Assembly (NCBI GenBank): GCA_018398805.1
Contig: JAGFBZ010000739.1
Span: forward strand, 896,354-960,353
Direction: 5' to 3'
Length of the DNA stretch: 64,000 nt
Source of the DNA: Hirundichthys speculiger
Lineage: Eukaryota; Chordata; Actinopteri; Beloniformes; Exocoetidae
In this document: positions 20,917-30,885 of the stretch, one piece after another
How positions within the stretch are numbered: the first letter of the stretch is position 1
Layout: each line of letters starts with the position of its first letter
Position numbers and translations under genes: made by a program
The notes under the pieces: model-generated
The model's input: the letters and a program-made list of their open reading frames with translations, nothing else
Database searches by the model: none
What the model was told of the DNA's origin: nothing

Positions 20917-21533
20917 TGTTACAACCCACATCCACTGCAACTCCCATTCAGGCGGTTGGATAGCTGTGTGGGTGCTCAGTGATGACTGGCGGTGCTGCTC
21001 TGTTCCTGGTTGGCTGACTGTACCATCCCCGGACCAGGATTGGCCGCTTCCTCTTCTTCTGCAGCTGGTGCCTGATTGCCAGCTCTACTTGATTAGCTGC
21101 CTGACGATGACTCGGAGCATCTGTGTGTAACCCGCTCAGCTTGCCACTGTTTGCTTGTGTTTGGGAACTTTGTAGAATTGTTAAGGGAATTCTGTGACTT
21201 AGAGATTGTGACTTTTATTTTGGGTAGACATTTATTGTAAAGCCTTAGGTGAATTAATTTTGTTATATCAAACTTTTAAACCTCCACTAATTTTGATGTA
21301 GTTTTCTGAGTTTCTCTGATTTGTATGTCTTTGCTTAAGGCCTATTGTAATAGCTATTAGTTTATGCTATGTTACTTTGTGGGAGGTTGGCTTCAGTTAC
21401 CTTTTTTTTTTTTCATTTTGTTCACTTATCACATGAAAACAAGCTAAAATAAATACTTTGAATATTTTAAAGGATTTGTTTTGGCATTAATGCTTGCACA
21501 CCCCTTTCCCCTGATGAACTGGGGTTTGTAACA
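20917..21533. mobile_element. Solo LTR, 617 bp
   Basis: Starts TGTTACAACCC and ends GGGGTTTGTAACA, an inverted-repeat pair of LTR type, and is flanked by the perfect 5-bp duplication CTTAT (20,912-20,916 and 21,534-21,538). An AATAAA signal is at 21,448-21,453. Only one LTR is present with no primer-binding site or polypurine tract beside it. That is the product expected when two LTRs recombine and lose the internal genes. The family is not determined. The orientation is presumed plus because of the poly(A) signal. Confidence 0.85.
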
Positions 21534-21872
21534 CTTATAGTAAAGATTATTTGGCAGCAGGTTTTTCCTCATATTTTTAATCTACTGTAGAGAGAAGCTG
21601 AAAGGGAAATTACAGTTTTACATGAGCTGTCCCTTCAGTGCTAATGTGAACCCTGGTTGGATAAAGATTCAGAATTGGACACATTTTTGACAGACAAAAT
21701 GGATAAAATAATTGCCGTTTGGTGTAGTATATGGGCACTGGTAATCATTTTGACAAATAATTGCTTGCAGCAACATTAAAAAATAAAAAAAAATAAAAAA
21801 AACTAAAAATGATCAATTTTTGAAATTTCAGTGGATTATGAACTGAATTAGTTCGTGTAGAAAGTGAACTTA

Positions 21873-24014
21873 ATAAAAAATGCTCCGTGCAGTCCCAGAG
21901 ACTCTCAGCTTCTACGAGGAAATGCATTGGTACATAGAAAATGTTCTTAAATAAATAAATAAAACATGTTTATCTTCATTTAGTCGGGTGGATGGAGGTA
22001 GGACGGAGAGCAAGAACCACCAGCCCAGCTAAAGCTCACTAATAAGCATGACATTATGTGTGACATACTGAAGGGAAAAAAGCAATACTAAGTTTCTTAG
22101 TAAGGTGTCAAGCAGCTGCGCGTAATTAGAGCAACCTTTCTGAACCTCAGCGGCCGAGTCCACGAATCTGTGAAATCTTACAGTGGAAATGGAATTATAG
22201 CTTTTAAAATAAATTCCCTCATTTGGTGTTTTATGCTGGTTGTTAAGAGGGCTGTCTGAAATGTAGGTTTTTATGGTCTCCCACATGTGTTCAGTTGATT
22301 TGAGGTGTGGTGTCAGTGAAGGCCACATACATGATATTTTTTCCAAACCCACTAATTCCCCATCTGTAGGGGCGCCGACCCCCCTGGAAAAGATCACGGT
22401 CATCAAGAAATAAATAATAAGCAAAAAGGGTTTGCATCCGTCTGTGATTATAGACCAGAGCGTGGTAAATGTACATCTGCACGATAAATGTGCATCATAA
22501 ATGTTAAATAGATAAACACAAATGTACATGTGCAAGACCCCTGAGCTCACTGAGTGTCTATAATGAACGGCAGAGCTGCAAGAACGAAACAAAACCCCAC
22601 AAAAACAGAGCAGAGCTAGACGGGCAGGAAACCAGCTGTTGCAGAGGTATTATAATTAAACGTGGTACATTTACAGGCCATTACATTTTACATTTCCAAA
22701 TTTGCAAAGGCTTTATCTCCGAGTGAAGCAATAATACTGTATGAAGTTGGCGCGCAGCATGAATTAATGACAGCTGCTGCAGTCAGTGTTGCTGTTTGAC
22801 AGGTGGTTACAGTTTTTTAGGAAGGTAAAAGTTTAGCTTCTGCATGAATTTAAAGTAGAAGCTCAAATCAAGCCTCAGCCCGAAACACCTGATGCACAGA
22901 TAAATCATTTGTTTTCCCATCTGTGTCTCTTTGGTTTGATACATCACTATTTTCCTCCGAACACTTCAGTAGTTCATACATTCATTGGCTTGGCTTTCAG
23001 TCTTTATTCTAAGCAAACATGCATTTCCCATGCTCTGGCGAAACAACCCCTGCCTAAAAGAAAGATGTGGCCAGCTAAATTTAGAAAACGCAGGTGGCCA
23101 CTACTTTGAATTAATGTCTATTGTCACTGGCTTAAATCTGAAAAGCAGAAAGGTAAAAAAAAAAAAAAAAAAGTGCAGAATGAGGTATTGCTGAGATTAT
23201 TAGAAAGGTTACACATTTCTAGTTACAGTCACTGTTACATTAATGAGATGCCAGTTACATTAATGAGATGTCAGCTGTAATTCACACCCGGTTATATTTA
23301 GAGTTACCGCTACACAAAGTCTCCGTGGTAATGAAACTGTCTTCATACTGCAAGATTTTCTAAGCCCAATTTGCAAGTTGCCAGTCTCCCCGCAAACATC
23401 CCTTGATTGGAGGCAAGAAAGCAAGCAATTGGCACTCAGGATTTGGTTCCAGTTGCCAATCAACACTCGATTGTGATATTTGCACTTTTCAATCATGCAT
23501 CAGAAGTTTACGGCACATCAAAGCGATTGACTCGTGGACCTCTGGCGTAGAAATCCGAGCAAGAGCCAGGAAAAGGAATAGGTATGGACTAAGGTCGGCA
23601 TACCAGAAGGGAAGGGATAACGAAGAAAGCAACAAATCATTGCATCTGCTGTTTGTTCTCATTTTCAGACAAGCAACTCTCATTTTGCACTTCGCAATTT
23701 ATGCAATTTATGCAGAAAGCAAACAGATTCAGTGCAGTACAGTTTCACACAGTACAATACAATCCAATTACATTCCAGTTAAATCCAATCAGGTGTAAGT
23801 TTTTACAGTGTGAGACTACGAGACAGCCAGTCGTGAGCTCCGAACAGTGCAACTGTTGAGAGTCATGTAGCCTGAAGCTGTCCTGATCAATACCGCACAT
23901 TTTACTGTGAAATTTTGTCATATTCTAGGTCAACTTATATTTGCTTTTAGAGCTTCATAAAGCACATGTATTCATGTAATTTATCTTTTGGTTTTGTTAG
24001 TGTCTTCTACCTGA
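21873..24014. other. No recognised gene
   Basis: A 187-codon minus frame (22,029-22,592) is the longest in the window. It contains WPSLTPHLKSTEHMWETIK, which weakly resembles the E-motif region of Tc1 transposases, but the rest shows no family character and it relies on a non-ATG or chance start. The sequence 'gttacattaatgagatg' is repeated in tandem at about 23,235-23,270. Confidence 0.35.
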
Positions 24015-24015
24015 G

Positions 24016-24089
<74 letters not shown>

Positions 24090-24099
24090 TATATATATA
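24016..24099. repeat. TA microsatellite
   Basis: About 84 bp of nearly perfect TA dinucleotides, abutting the left end of a hAT element. Confidence 0.95.
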
Positions 24100-24104
24100 G
24101 ATAT

Positions 24105-24870
24105 TAGGGCTGTCAAAGTTGACGTGTTATTAACCCGTTAACTTTGAAAATTTTGTTTAACGTCACTATTTTTTTAATGCGAAATTAACGCACACACGTT
24201 TCTGTAAATATGACCCTCGGCCAATAAGTGTACTTACAGTCAACGTGTGGGACAGACATGGAGACAGAAAAGGGTCTTATGAATGCCAAGTTTAGCTTTA
24301 AGGTTCTGCCAGATGGGTCTGTTGAGGAGAAAAAGGTTATTTGTATTTATTGTCGCTGTGAATTGAGTTACCACCGCAGGACGCAGTAAAGTTCACATCT
24401 GACAATCGCTTGTTTTTTTTCTCTTTAAACTTCAATAGCGTCATGAAAACGGCACCGATTTCATCCAGGTTGGTATCATTTTGTAGATATAAGTATGTCA
24501 GACATTTCACAAGTGTCATCAACCCTCCAAGCTCAGAGAGTTTGGCTAAAACTCTCAGGAACAGCGCTGAATATCCTTCTGAGTACCTCGCTGCTGCTGT
24601 GGAGTTTAGGGACCGTCAGCAAATTACTGCGGTCAAGCAGCAACCCGACAAAATACACTAAGAAGCTGATGGATTTAACCCCGGCTTTTAAAATAAAAGC
24701 TTAAAAAAATAAAGCAAATCCCCATGACCCTGTATAGGACAAAATGGATATAGATGATGGATAAACAAAACATTAAAAAAATGCGATTAATGTGCGATTA
24801 ATTGCAAGTTAACTATGAAAATCTTGTGATTAATCGTGATTAAAAAATGGAATCAACTGACAGCCCCAAT
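24105..24870 (+). mobile_element. hAT element with TAGGGCTGTCAAAGTT ends
   Basis: The left end TAGGGCTGTCAAAGTT and the right end ending AACTGACAGCCCCA form an inverted pair; the 'taacgcgttaac'-like subterminal motifs are typical of hAT elements in fish. A BED-finger start lies inside. No clear 8-bp duplication is seen, perhaps because the left flank is a TA microsatellite. At 766 bp it is internally deleted. Confidence 0.7.
24258..24380 (+). pseudogene. hAT transposase N-terminus with partial BED zinc finger
   Basis: The ATG at 24,258 gives METEKGLMNAKFSFKVLPDG, then EKKVICIYCRCELSYHRR. FKVLPDG followed by V-C-x2-C is the start of the BED zinc finger of this hAT group. Only the two cysteines and the YHR region remain; the H-x-H part of the finger and the catalytic domain are deleted, and the frame soon ends. 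The same domain start is found in the three elements at 48,504, 54,138 and 56,772. Confidence 0.7.
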
Positions 24871-24908
24871 ATACACTACTCAAAAAAATTAAAGGAACAC
24901 TTTGTAAT

Positions 24909-25342
24909 CACACTGCAAATTATTTAGTTCTTACCAAGAAAAAAAAACTTACATTTAGAAGCGTTAGATATGTTTTCTTGTTTTAATAATGACTTTCTTA
25001 TTTTAAGTCTCAGTATAATCTTATATCAAGTAAAACTTTACTTTTTTGTCTCAAACAGGCAGGGAATCCTAAAATGAGACATTAACACTTAAAATAAGAT
25101 GTATTATGTTTTTCCTCCTCCTCATCTCCTCTCCTCATCAAAATAAATCTTGTTTTAAGATTCAATAACAAGTTATACCTTTCTTAACTGTAGAAACAAG
25201 TGTTCCTACAATCTTAATTTCAGAAATCTTACCAAGTGAAATTATCTTGCTGCATGGACAGATTTTTTCACTTGTTTTGAGAACCTTTTTCCTTAGTTGT
25301 AGTGTTTTTATCTTGTTTGAAGACCCCCTTTTTTTGCAGTGC
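24909..25342. mobile_element. MITE with CACTGCAAA ends nested in the Tc1 element
   Basis: Starts CACTGCAAATTATTTAG and ends TTTTTTTGCAGTG. From memory, the Tc1 family normally reads TAATCAGAGTATAGC here; the insertion splits it after TAATCA, with only CA repeated. The inside has many 'ttgtttta' and 'cttattttaag' motifs. The superfamily is uncertain. Confidence 0.6.
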
Positions 25343-25534
25343 AGAGTATAGCATCAAGTCAATTAAACCTTTGGGCTATTGGTTTGGTCAGGTGAGTAGC
25401 AGAGGGGGTTGTTAATCAGTTTCAGCTGCTTTGGTGTTAATGAAATTAACAACAGGTGCACTAGAGGGGCAACAACGAGACAACCATCAAAACAGGAATG
25501 GTTTTACAGGTGGTTGAATTTGGCTAGGGTCACT

Positions 25535-25799
25535 GTCACTACTGTTAGCATGAGGCGCTACCTGGACCCTACAGAGGTTGCACAGGTGTCACTACTGTTA
25601 GCATGAGGCGCTACCTGGACCCTACAGAGGTTGCACAGGTGTCACTACTGTTAGCATGAGGCGCTACCTGGACCCTACAGAGGTTGCACAGGTGTCGCTA
25701 CTGTTAGCATGAGGTGCTACCTGGACCCTACAGAGGTTGCACAGGTGTCACTACTGTTAGCATGAGGCGCTACCTGGACCCTACAGAGGTTGCACAGGC
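25535..25799 (+). repeat. Five tandem 53-bp units across the transposase start codon
   Basis: Units begin at 25,535, 25,588, 25,641, 25,694 and 25,747, each starting GTCRCTACTGTTAGCATGAG and running through CGCTACCTGGACCCTACAGA to the next GGT. Each carries the ATG and the first codons ([12 protein letters not shown]). As 53 is not a multiple of three, only the last ATG is in frame with the rest. Unit four differs at two places. The family normally has one unit. Confidence 0.95.
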
Positions 25800-26080
25800 A
25801 GTCCAACTCCTCCAGGATGGCACATCAATACGTGCCATTGCCAGAAGGTTTGCTGTGTCTCCCAGCACAATCTCAAGAGCATGGAGGAGATTCCAGGAGA
25901 CAGGCAGTTACTCCAGGAGAGCTGGACCGGGCCGTAGAAGGTCTACAACCCATCAGCAGGACCGTTATCTGCTCCTTTGTGCAAGGAGGAGCAGGAGGAG
26001 CACTGCCAGAGCCCTACAAAATGACCTACAGCAGGCCACTGGTGTGAATGTCTCTGACCAAACAATCAGAAAAATCCTTT
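25762..26080 (+). pseudogene. Tc1-like transposase, N-terminal DNA-binding domain only
   Basis: The ATG at 25,762 opens [60 protein letters not shown], then [20 protein letters not shown] and the [13 protein letters not shown] end. This is a complete bipartite paired-like helix-turn-helix of Tc1 type, with the GRPR-like hook (GPGRRR) between the two halves. After about residue 106 the sequence passes into the 3' terminal region of the element, so the DDE catalytic domain has been deleted. The open frame then runs through noncoding and TA-repeat sequence to 26,394, which is not meaningful. A protein of this kind could bind the ends but not cut. Confidence 0.8.
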
Positions 26081-26187
26081 TGTTCCTAACACATCACCCA
26101 GTCCATATCAGTATAAATAAACAGTATGATTTTTTTTTCCCGTTGAGATCTGATGATTTCAGTGTTCCTTTTAATTTTCTTGAACAG

Positions 26188-26191
<4 letters not shown>

Positions 26192-26241
<50 letters not shown>
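26192..26241. repeat. TA microsatellite
   Basis: About 50 bp of TA dinucleotides directly after the Tc1 right end. Tc1 elements insert at TA, so the two are probably connected. Confidence 0.9.
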
Positions 26242-26247
<6 letters not shown>

Positions 26248-28234
26248 TGTATATTTAAATTGCCTGTTTTATATTTAAAGTACCTCTTTTACAGTAATCA
26301 GCCATACAGCTCACCCCAGTTACGAAGAAGAATTGAAAAAAATGAAGAAATTAATCGTTCCAGCATTCTCATGATGTACAGTGCCTGCATTTAAATAGCT
26401 GGATAAAGACTCCGCTCTGACGTAAAACACGCTACTCAGGGTAATGAGACCGGTGATTGATAATGTCACAAACATGCAATTCATAACAATGAGAACTCAA
26501 AGGAATAGATACTATATATTATATATCTTAGGATACGTGAACTCAGCATAGCATTTTTAACTAGCAACACAGGTGGTTATACTCATCCGAGAATAATAAA
26601 TAATTCCAGGCAGCCTTCTGTTCTCATAAAGAGTTTAAAGAGCATGAAATTCAAACACAGGTAATGGAAGCTCGGCTGTATAATTATGCCCTCGACTGAT
26701 GCAGAGGTTCCTTCATTCCCTTCTTTGCTTCAGGCCAGGAATAAGAAATAAGGCAAGGTTCTTCACCGTTAATGCAATCTGAGCCCAGCAAGTGCGTTCT
26801 TACATATTTGCCCAAAAGATATGAACGGGCTAAGCCATTATTATCTGCAGAGAGTAGATAAATAGCGTCCTGCTGAGTCGAGAGAAAAGAAAACATCATA
26901 TTTCTTCGAGATATTTACCGGACCTCAGGGGCAGGGATGCATAATCTAGTCGTAATTCAATTAATAGTTTGCCTCAAAATATCCTGAGCAAAAAAACCTG
27001 GTATTTATTAGTGCGACGCTGATGCAGCTCAGTGAGCGACATGTCAAAGATAATGTCGGCTCATCTATTGGTCTGAGATGATGTTGAAAATGGAGATTTA
27101 TAGCGATGCGGGGGCTAATGCTGGACCTTGACAGAGCATGGATCACAACAGGCATGTAGCACTGATGGACTGAGGACACGAGACAGGTTTATGGACTCAT
27201 TATGAGCAGGCTGTCTTAGCGGTTTCAAAGCCACATAATTCAGGAAGGTAAATAAAACGTATAACTATTCCTCAAGCTTGGCCATACCAGAACTTTATAT
27301 TAGTATTCTTGCACAATCCTCCAGTAACGCTAAACGCTGGCCACATGATGGACTGTTACCATGTGAATAAATACCATAAGCCCCTCTGTTATCTTTCTGT
27401 CACATTCTGCTTTTTCTCCTAAATGGTGCTTGTTAGCTCAAAGTCCTAAAGGCAGAGGAGAAGACGTGTTAAAGTGCCAAGTATTGTCATGAATTTCTTT
27501 CCAACCCCATGTTCACATCTGCACTGCAGCCACAAGAACAGCTACAGTGAACGGTTCTTCCATGCTGGAGACATAATGGTGCTCACAAATGTTTTATGGA
27601 AATTCAAGGCTTTAGAGACACAGTGTCAGAGTGGAAATGATAACTGCAGAGCTGCCTTTTAAGACCAACTCACGGCGAGTTAGTTTTGCAAAAACTTCCA
27701 CTGCTGCAACTTTGCACGACGCCAGAGGGTTTCATTTCGGAAAACACAGCATTATTACAGATTTATCAGTGCCTGTAAATACACAAACATAGACGTAATT
27801 TTTTTTTTTCCCTTTCGGCTTGCATCTCAAAAACCTGTTTTGAGACCAAATTTCGAAAAAACATCTGTCGGTTTGTTTATCACTTACAAACAAATTAGAG
27901 GGGATGAGGAAGCAGGCAAATCCAACTGTTGTATTTAAAAACCTGCAAATCACCGCAGTCGGCTCCAACATATGGCAACATCCCTACTGGGCGAAGTTAC
28001 ATCAACGCAAAACTTCAGCTGCACAACCTTCAAGGACAAATCAAATGGGATTTATGGTTGGAGCAGGGTGAGAAAATTAAATCAAGATTCTTTTAATCAA
28101 GTGCATGAGTTAGATAACTTTAGCCTCTCCATCAGGAGGATGGAAATTAAGTACTGAGAGGTGTTTTTCTTTTTTTAAAGCAGCAGTTTAAAGCCTTTAT
28201 GTTGTACACAGAGCTTTTAGAACACGTGTTCCAG
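26242..28234. other. Single-copy-looking region without recognised genes
   Basis: Balanced composition, no transposon ends that I can recognise and frames below 80 codons. Minus frames at 26,684, 26,961 and 27,732 show no domains. As at 17.8-20.5 kb, regulatory content is possible but unproven. Confidence 0.4.
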
Positions 28235-28236
28235 TA

Positions 28237-28938
28237 TGGAGCCCCGTTTGGGTCATAATTCAATGAATAAATGAGTCTATTATTATGAAATACAGACGTT
28301 TATTATTATGAAATACGTATCCATTATTATGAAATGTTTCCCAATATTATGAAAAAATGTAATTATTATGAAATATATTTTTATTATTATTTAATCTTAG
28401 TTTAATGCATAATAGTTTATTTCAGAATGTCTTTTTTATCTAAGAATGAGCTTTTACATAATAATGACATTTTGCCAGTGGGCGGGACCAGTGGTTGACC
28501 TGCACTCTCATTGGCTGATCCTTCTCCATGCAGTTGGTGGGGGACTCACATCGAGCCGGTAAACTGAGGTGCATTCACCTCAGTTTACGGTTAAAAGTTG
28601 ACATCGACTAAGAAACGTAGCATGAAATGTAGGGAAAACTTGATTTTGATGGCATTACGACGGAAGAAAGATCCTTTTCTGGAAATAATGGGAAATATTT
28701 CATAATAATAAACATGTATTTCATAATAATGGGACATATTTCATAATAATAAACATGTATTTCATAATAATGGGAAATATTTCATAATAATGGGACATAT
28801 TTCATAATAATACACATATATTTCATAATAATGGGAAACATTTCATGATAATCAATACGTATTTCATAATAATAAACGCCTGTATTTCATAATAATAGAC
28901 TCATTTATTCATTGAATTATGACCCAAACGGGGCTCCA
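28237..28938. mobile_element. Foldback element with long perfect inverted ends, 702 bp
   Basis: Begins TGGAGCCCCGTTTGGGTCAT and ends with the exact inverse; identity continues for at least 57 bp into each arm. TA at 28,235-28,236 and 28,939-28,940 is a likely target duplication. Both arms are then built of short subrepeats of the type TATTATTATGAAATA (inverse TATTTCATAATAATG), four to five on the left and about nine on the right. The central 160 bp carry a separate perfect hairpin. No coding sequence. The superfamily is unknown to me. Confidence 0.85.
28559..28588. repeat. Perfect 13-bp hairpin at the centre of the foldback element
   Basis: GTAAACTGAGGTG, loop CATT, CACCTCAGTTTAC. Confidence 0.9.
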
Positions 28939-28940
28939 TA

Positions 28941-29679
28941 TTCCAGTTTCTAAACTCAATAAGAAACCTTCTCCTAACAAAGATCTGTTGTGTAGATTGG
29001 TTTACTGCCTCCACAGTAAATAAGCACGGCATAAACACATCCTGATTTTTAGTTTGACCAGCAGCTGGTCACTTGTGTGTTGCCCTGCTAACCGGAGCAC
29101 AGCGGACCTTTGTGAAGCTTTTGGCATTGCAAGCATCTCAGAAGATGAGGAAATGTACTCATCCTTTATGATTTCAGAGTAAGGCCCCTGCCAGGTACTT
29201 AGATGGGCTTATTCCCCGCTGAGTTCTCCTGCAATTTAATCCCAATTCAAGCGAGACAGATGAATCTTGTCATTTTATGAGACGCGAGAGAGTTGACATG
29301 TTTGAAAATGTTTGAGTCAGAAAACAGGAATAACTCAATTTGGTTCCTCTTAGGGAGTATTAGGTCTAAACTGCATGTCTCCAGAGCACCGTACATACAC
29401 TGACTTCCAAAAAACAGGGATTTAAGAACTTGTCAACTGTCAGGGCAGTAGCTTTATTAACTAATATCCTGTGGTAATGGTCGATGTGTCTGTGTCTCAG
29501 TAAAACGCTGCCAGAGTGCAAAATTCATTTTATGGCACGTATCAAATGAAATGGATTTTGGTGAGTTTTCGTTCTGCGTAGACCCAACCCCCCTTCATCC
29601 TTACCCGCCTCGTCCTTCTGGGCACCCAGGGAGCCGATGCCCAGCTGGATCCCAGCTGTCATCATGCAGGAGGTCAGTT
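28941..29679. other. No recognised gene
   Basis: Mixed sequence. I see no motif and no repeat ends. Confidence 0.45.
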
Positions 29680-29765
29680 TCAGTCTGGACGGGTCAACGG
29701 TCCAGCACAGGGCCACATGAAGACCTACCTACAGACTAACAGACCACATCCACACCAGGACAGGT
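29680..29765. repeat. Fragment of the dispersed fish repeat seen at 5,030
   Basis: 'tctggacgggtcaacggtcc' and 'agcacagggccacatgaaga' correspond to the 'ctggacaggtc...ggtccatcacaggg' part of that repeat. It is diverged and truncated on both sides. Confidence 0.5.
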
Positions 29766-30284
29766 AACCAGTACAGTCATCCTAGAGCTGAGGTGACCAC
29801 ATTCAAACCTTGATGTGCACCACCGGAGAGAGAACCTGATGGTTTTCTATGAATCACAGGATTGGAGCAGCTAGTGCATGCAAGATGTATGCAACAGGCT
29901 ACTAAACATGACTGCTGTAATATAACTACCACTGCCAGGGCCAGACGCTATGGTGTAATTGGTGTGGCGAGACTGAAATGTGTGCAAATAAACTTAAATC
30001 AAGTGTTGATTTGTAGGTTTTCTGCAGATTTGCTTCATTATTTGGCCTTCTGGGTCACTATGCATCTCTCCCTGATTCCCAAGGCCCTCGCACTGACAGA
30101 AGATGTGACACGTAAAAGGGTTAATGATGGCGGAAACAACAACATGGAGACGGAGCAGCGAACGCTCCTGACTGCGTTTTCCTCTGTATCAGCTGTCAGC
30201 TCGTGTGCCCGCGCCCAGCGAGCATGGATGGTCATCTTAAATGTATTTATAGGTGATGAATTTGTTTTTGTATCCTAGCAACAC

Positions 30285-30885
30285 ATCCATGTAGTATGTC
30301 ACATGGATTACCAGCCGTGTCACTGGGTGGGATGTAAACAACTATTATTAAATGACTGAATTCTCCTGGTAGATGGTTTGGCCTCAATCAAACTGCCAAT
30401 AATTCAACATCTGGACAACACATCTGCTCCTTCACAGTTCCATGTGCAGGATTCCTCCATCTCTGGTTCACTAATGAAGCCAGTCCTCCTCCTTTCTTCT
30501 AGACACCAGCTTTATCATCTCTGTCTGACCGTATGAGGGTGAATCCAGGTAGATCCATGATGGAGTCTGAGATGTTTGGATTCAACCATGTTTCAGTAAA
30601 ACACATAAGACTGCACCAACGGTCCACTTCCTGACTCTTCACCAGTATCTCCAGTTCATCAGTCTTGTTGGTCAGGGAGTTGACATTTCCCATGATGACT
30701 GATGGCAGAAATTTCCTGGCCTTCACCTTTGCACCAATACAGCAACCATAAAAACTCCTCCTAATCTCAGCTGGAACAGGATGATATAATCCAGATTTAC
30801 TCTGTTTCAATATAAGAAGTTCTTGTTTTGAATAAACTCTTCTCTTAGTTGATAAAAAAAAAACAAAAAAAACAACGTAAAACAC
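30285..30885 (-). pseudogene. LINE ORF2 N-terminus: apurinic-type endonuclease domain, broken
   Basis: On the minus strand: KARKFLPSVIMGNVNSLTNK, then TDELEILVKSQ, LMCFTETWLNPNISDS, DLPGFTLIRSDRDDKAG, a stop at about 30,500, then KKGGGLASLVNQRW, QMCCPDVELLAV, another stop, and EFSHLIIVVYIPPS. NVNSL..K.DEL, the catalytic-glutamate block FTETWL and the DR...K.GGG and VYIPPS blocks are the order seen in the AP-endonuclease of L2/CR1/Rex1-like LINEs. The reverse transcriptase does not follow. At least two in-frame stops make it a remnant. The clade cannot be fixed from this part. Confidence 0.8.

Larger units (their letters stand above)
20485..21872. mobile_element. Nonautonomous hAT element (family H1, copy 2), hosting a solo LTR
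   Basis: Aligns with the copy at 15,237 from 'tgtacctgaac' through the 'gaacgagttcatttgggcag' segment and 'ggcagcaggtttttcctcat' to 'agttcgtgtagaaagtgaac'. It keeps the left end but the last 13 or so bases of the right end have diverged, so no target duplication is visible. It carries a 617-bp LTR (20,917-21,533) and, just before it, 95 bp with a hairpin that copy 1 lacks. Confidence 0.75.
24874..26189 (+). mobile_element. Tc1-like transposon, internally deleted and carrying a nested MITE
   Basis: The ends CACTACTCAAAAAAATTAAA and the inverse, ending TTTCTTGAACAGTA, match a well-known fish Tc1 family; TA flanks both sides (24,872-24,873 and 26,190-26,191). It keeps the 5' untranslated region and the DNA-binding part of transposase, but the catalytic part is deleted. 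A roughly 430-bp MITE and a five-fold tandem repeat expand the 5' side. Confidence 0.8.

Noticed and set aside
22029..22592. 187-codon minus-strand frame with a WPSLTPHLKSTEHMWETIK stretch like a Tc1 E-motif
   Set aside because: Only this short stretch resembles Tc1; the rest has no family character, no inverted ends are found around it, and the frame is in AT-rich DNA where long frames occur by chance.
23403..23798. 131-codon plus-strand frame
   Set aside because: Passes into low-complexity sequence, with no recognisable motif and two shadow frames.
25714..26394. 226-codon frame taken as one protein
   Set aside because: Only 25,762 to about 26,080 is transposase. The rest crosses the element's 3' end and a TA repeat giving an IYIYIY run.
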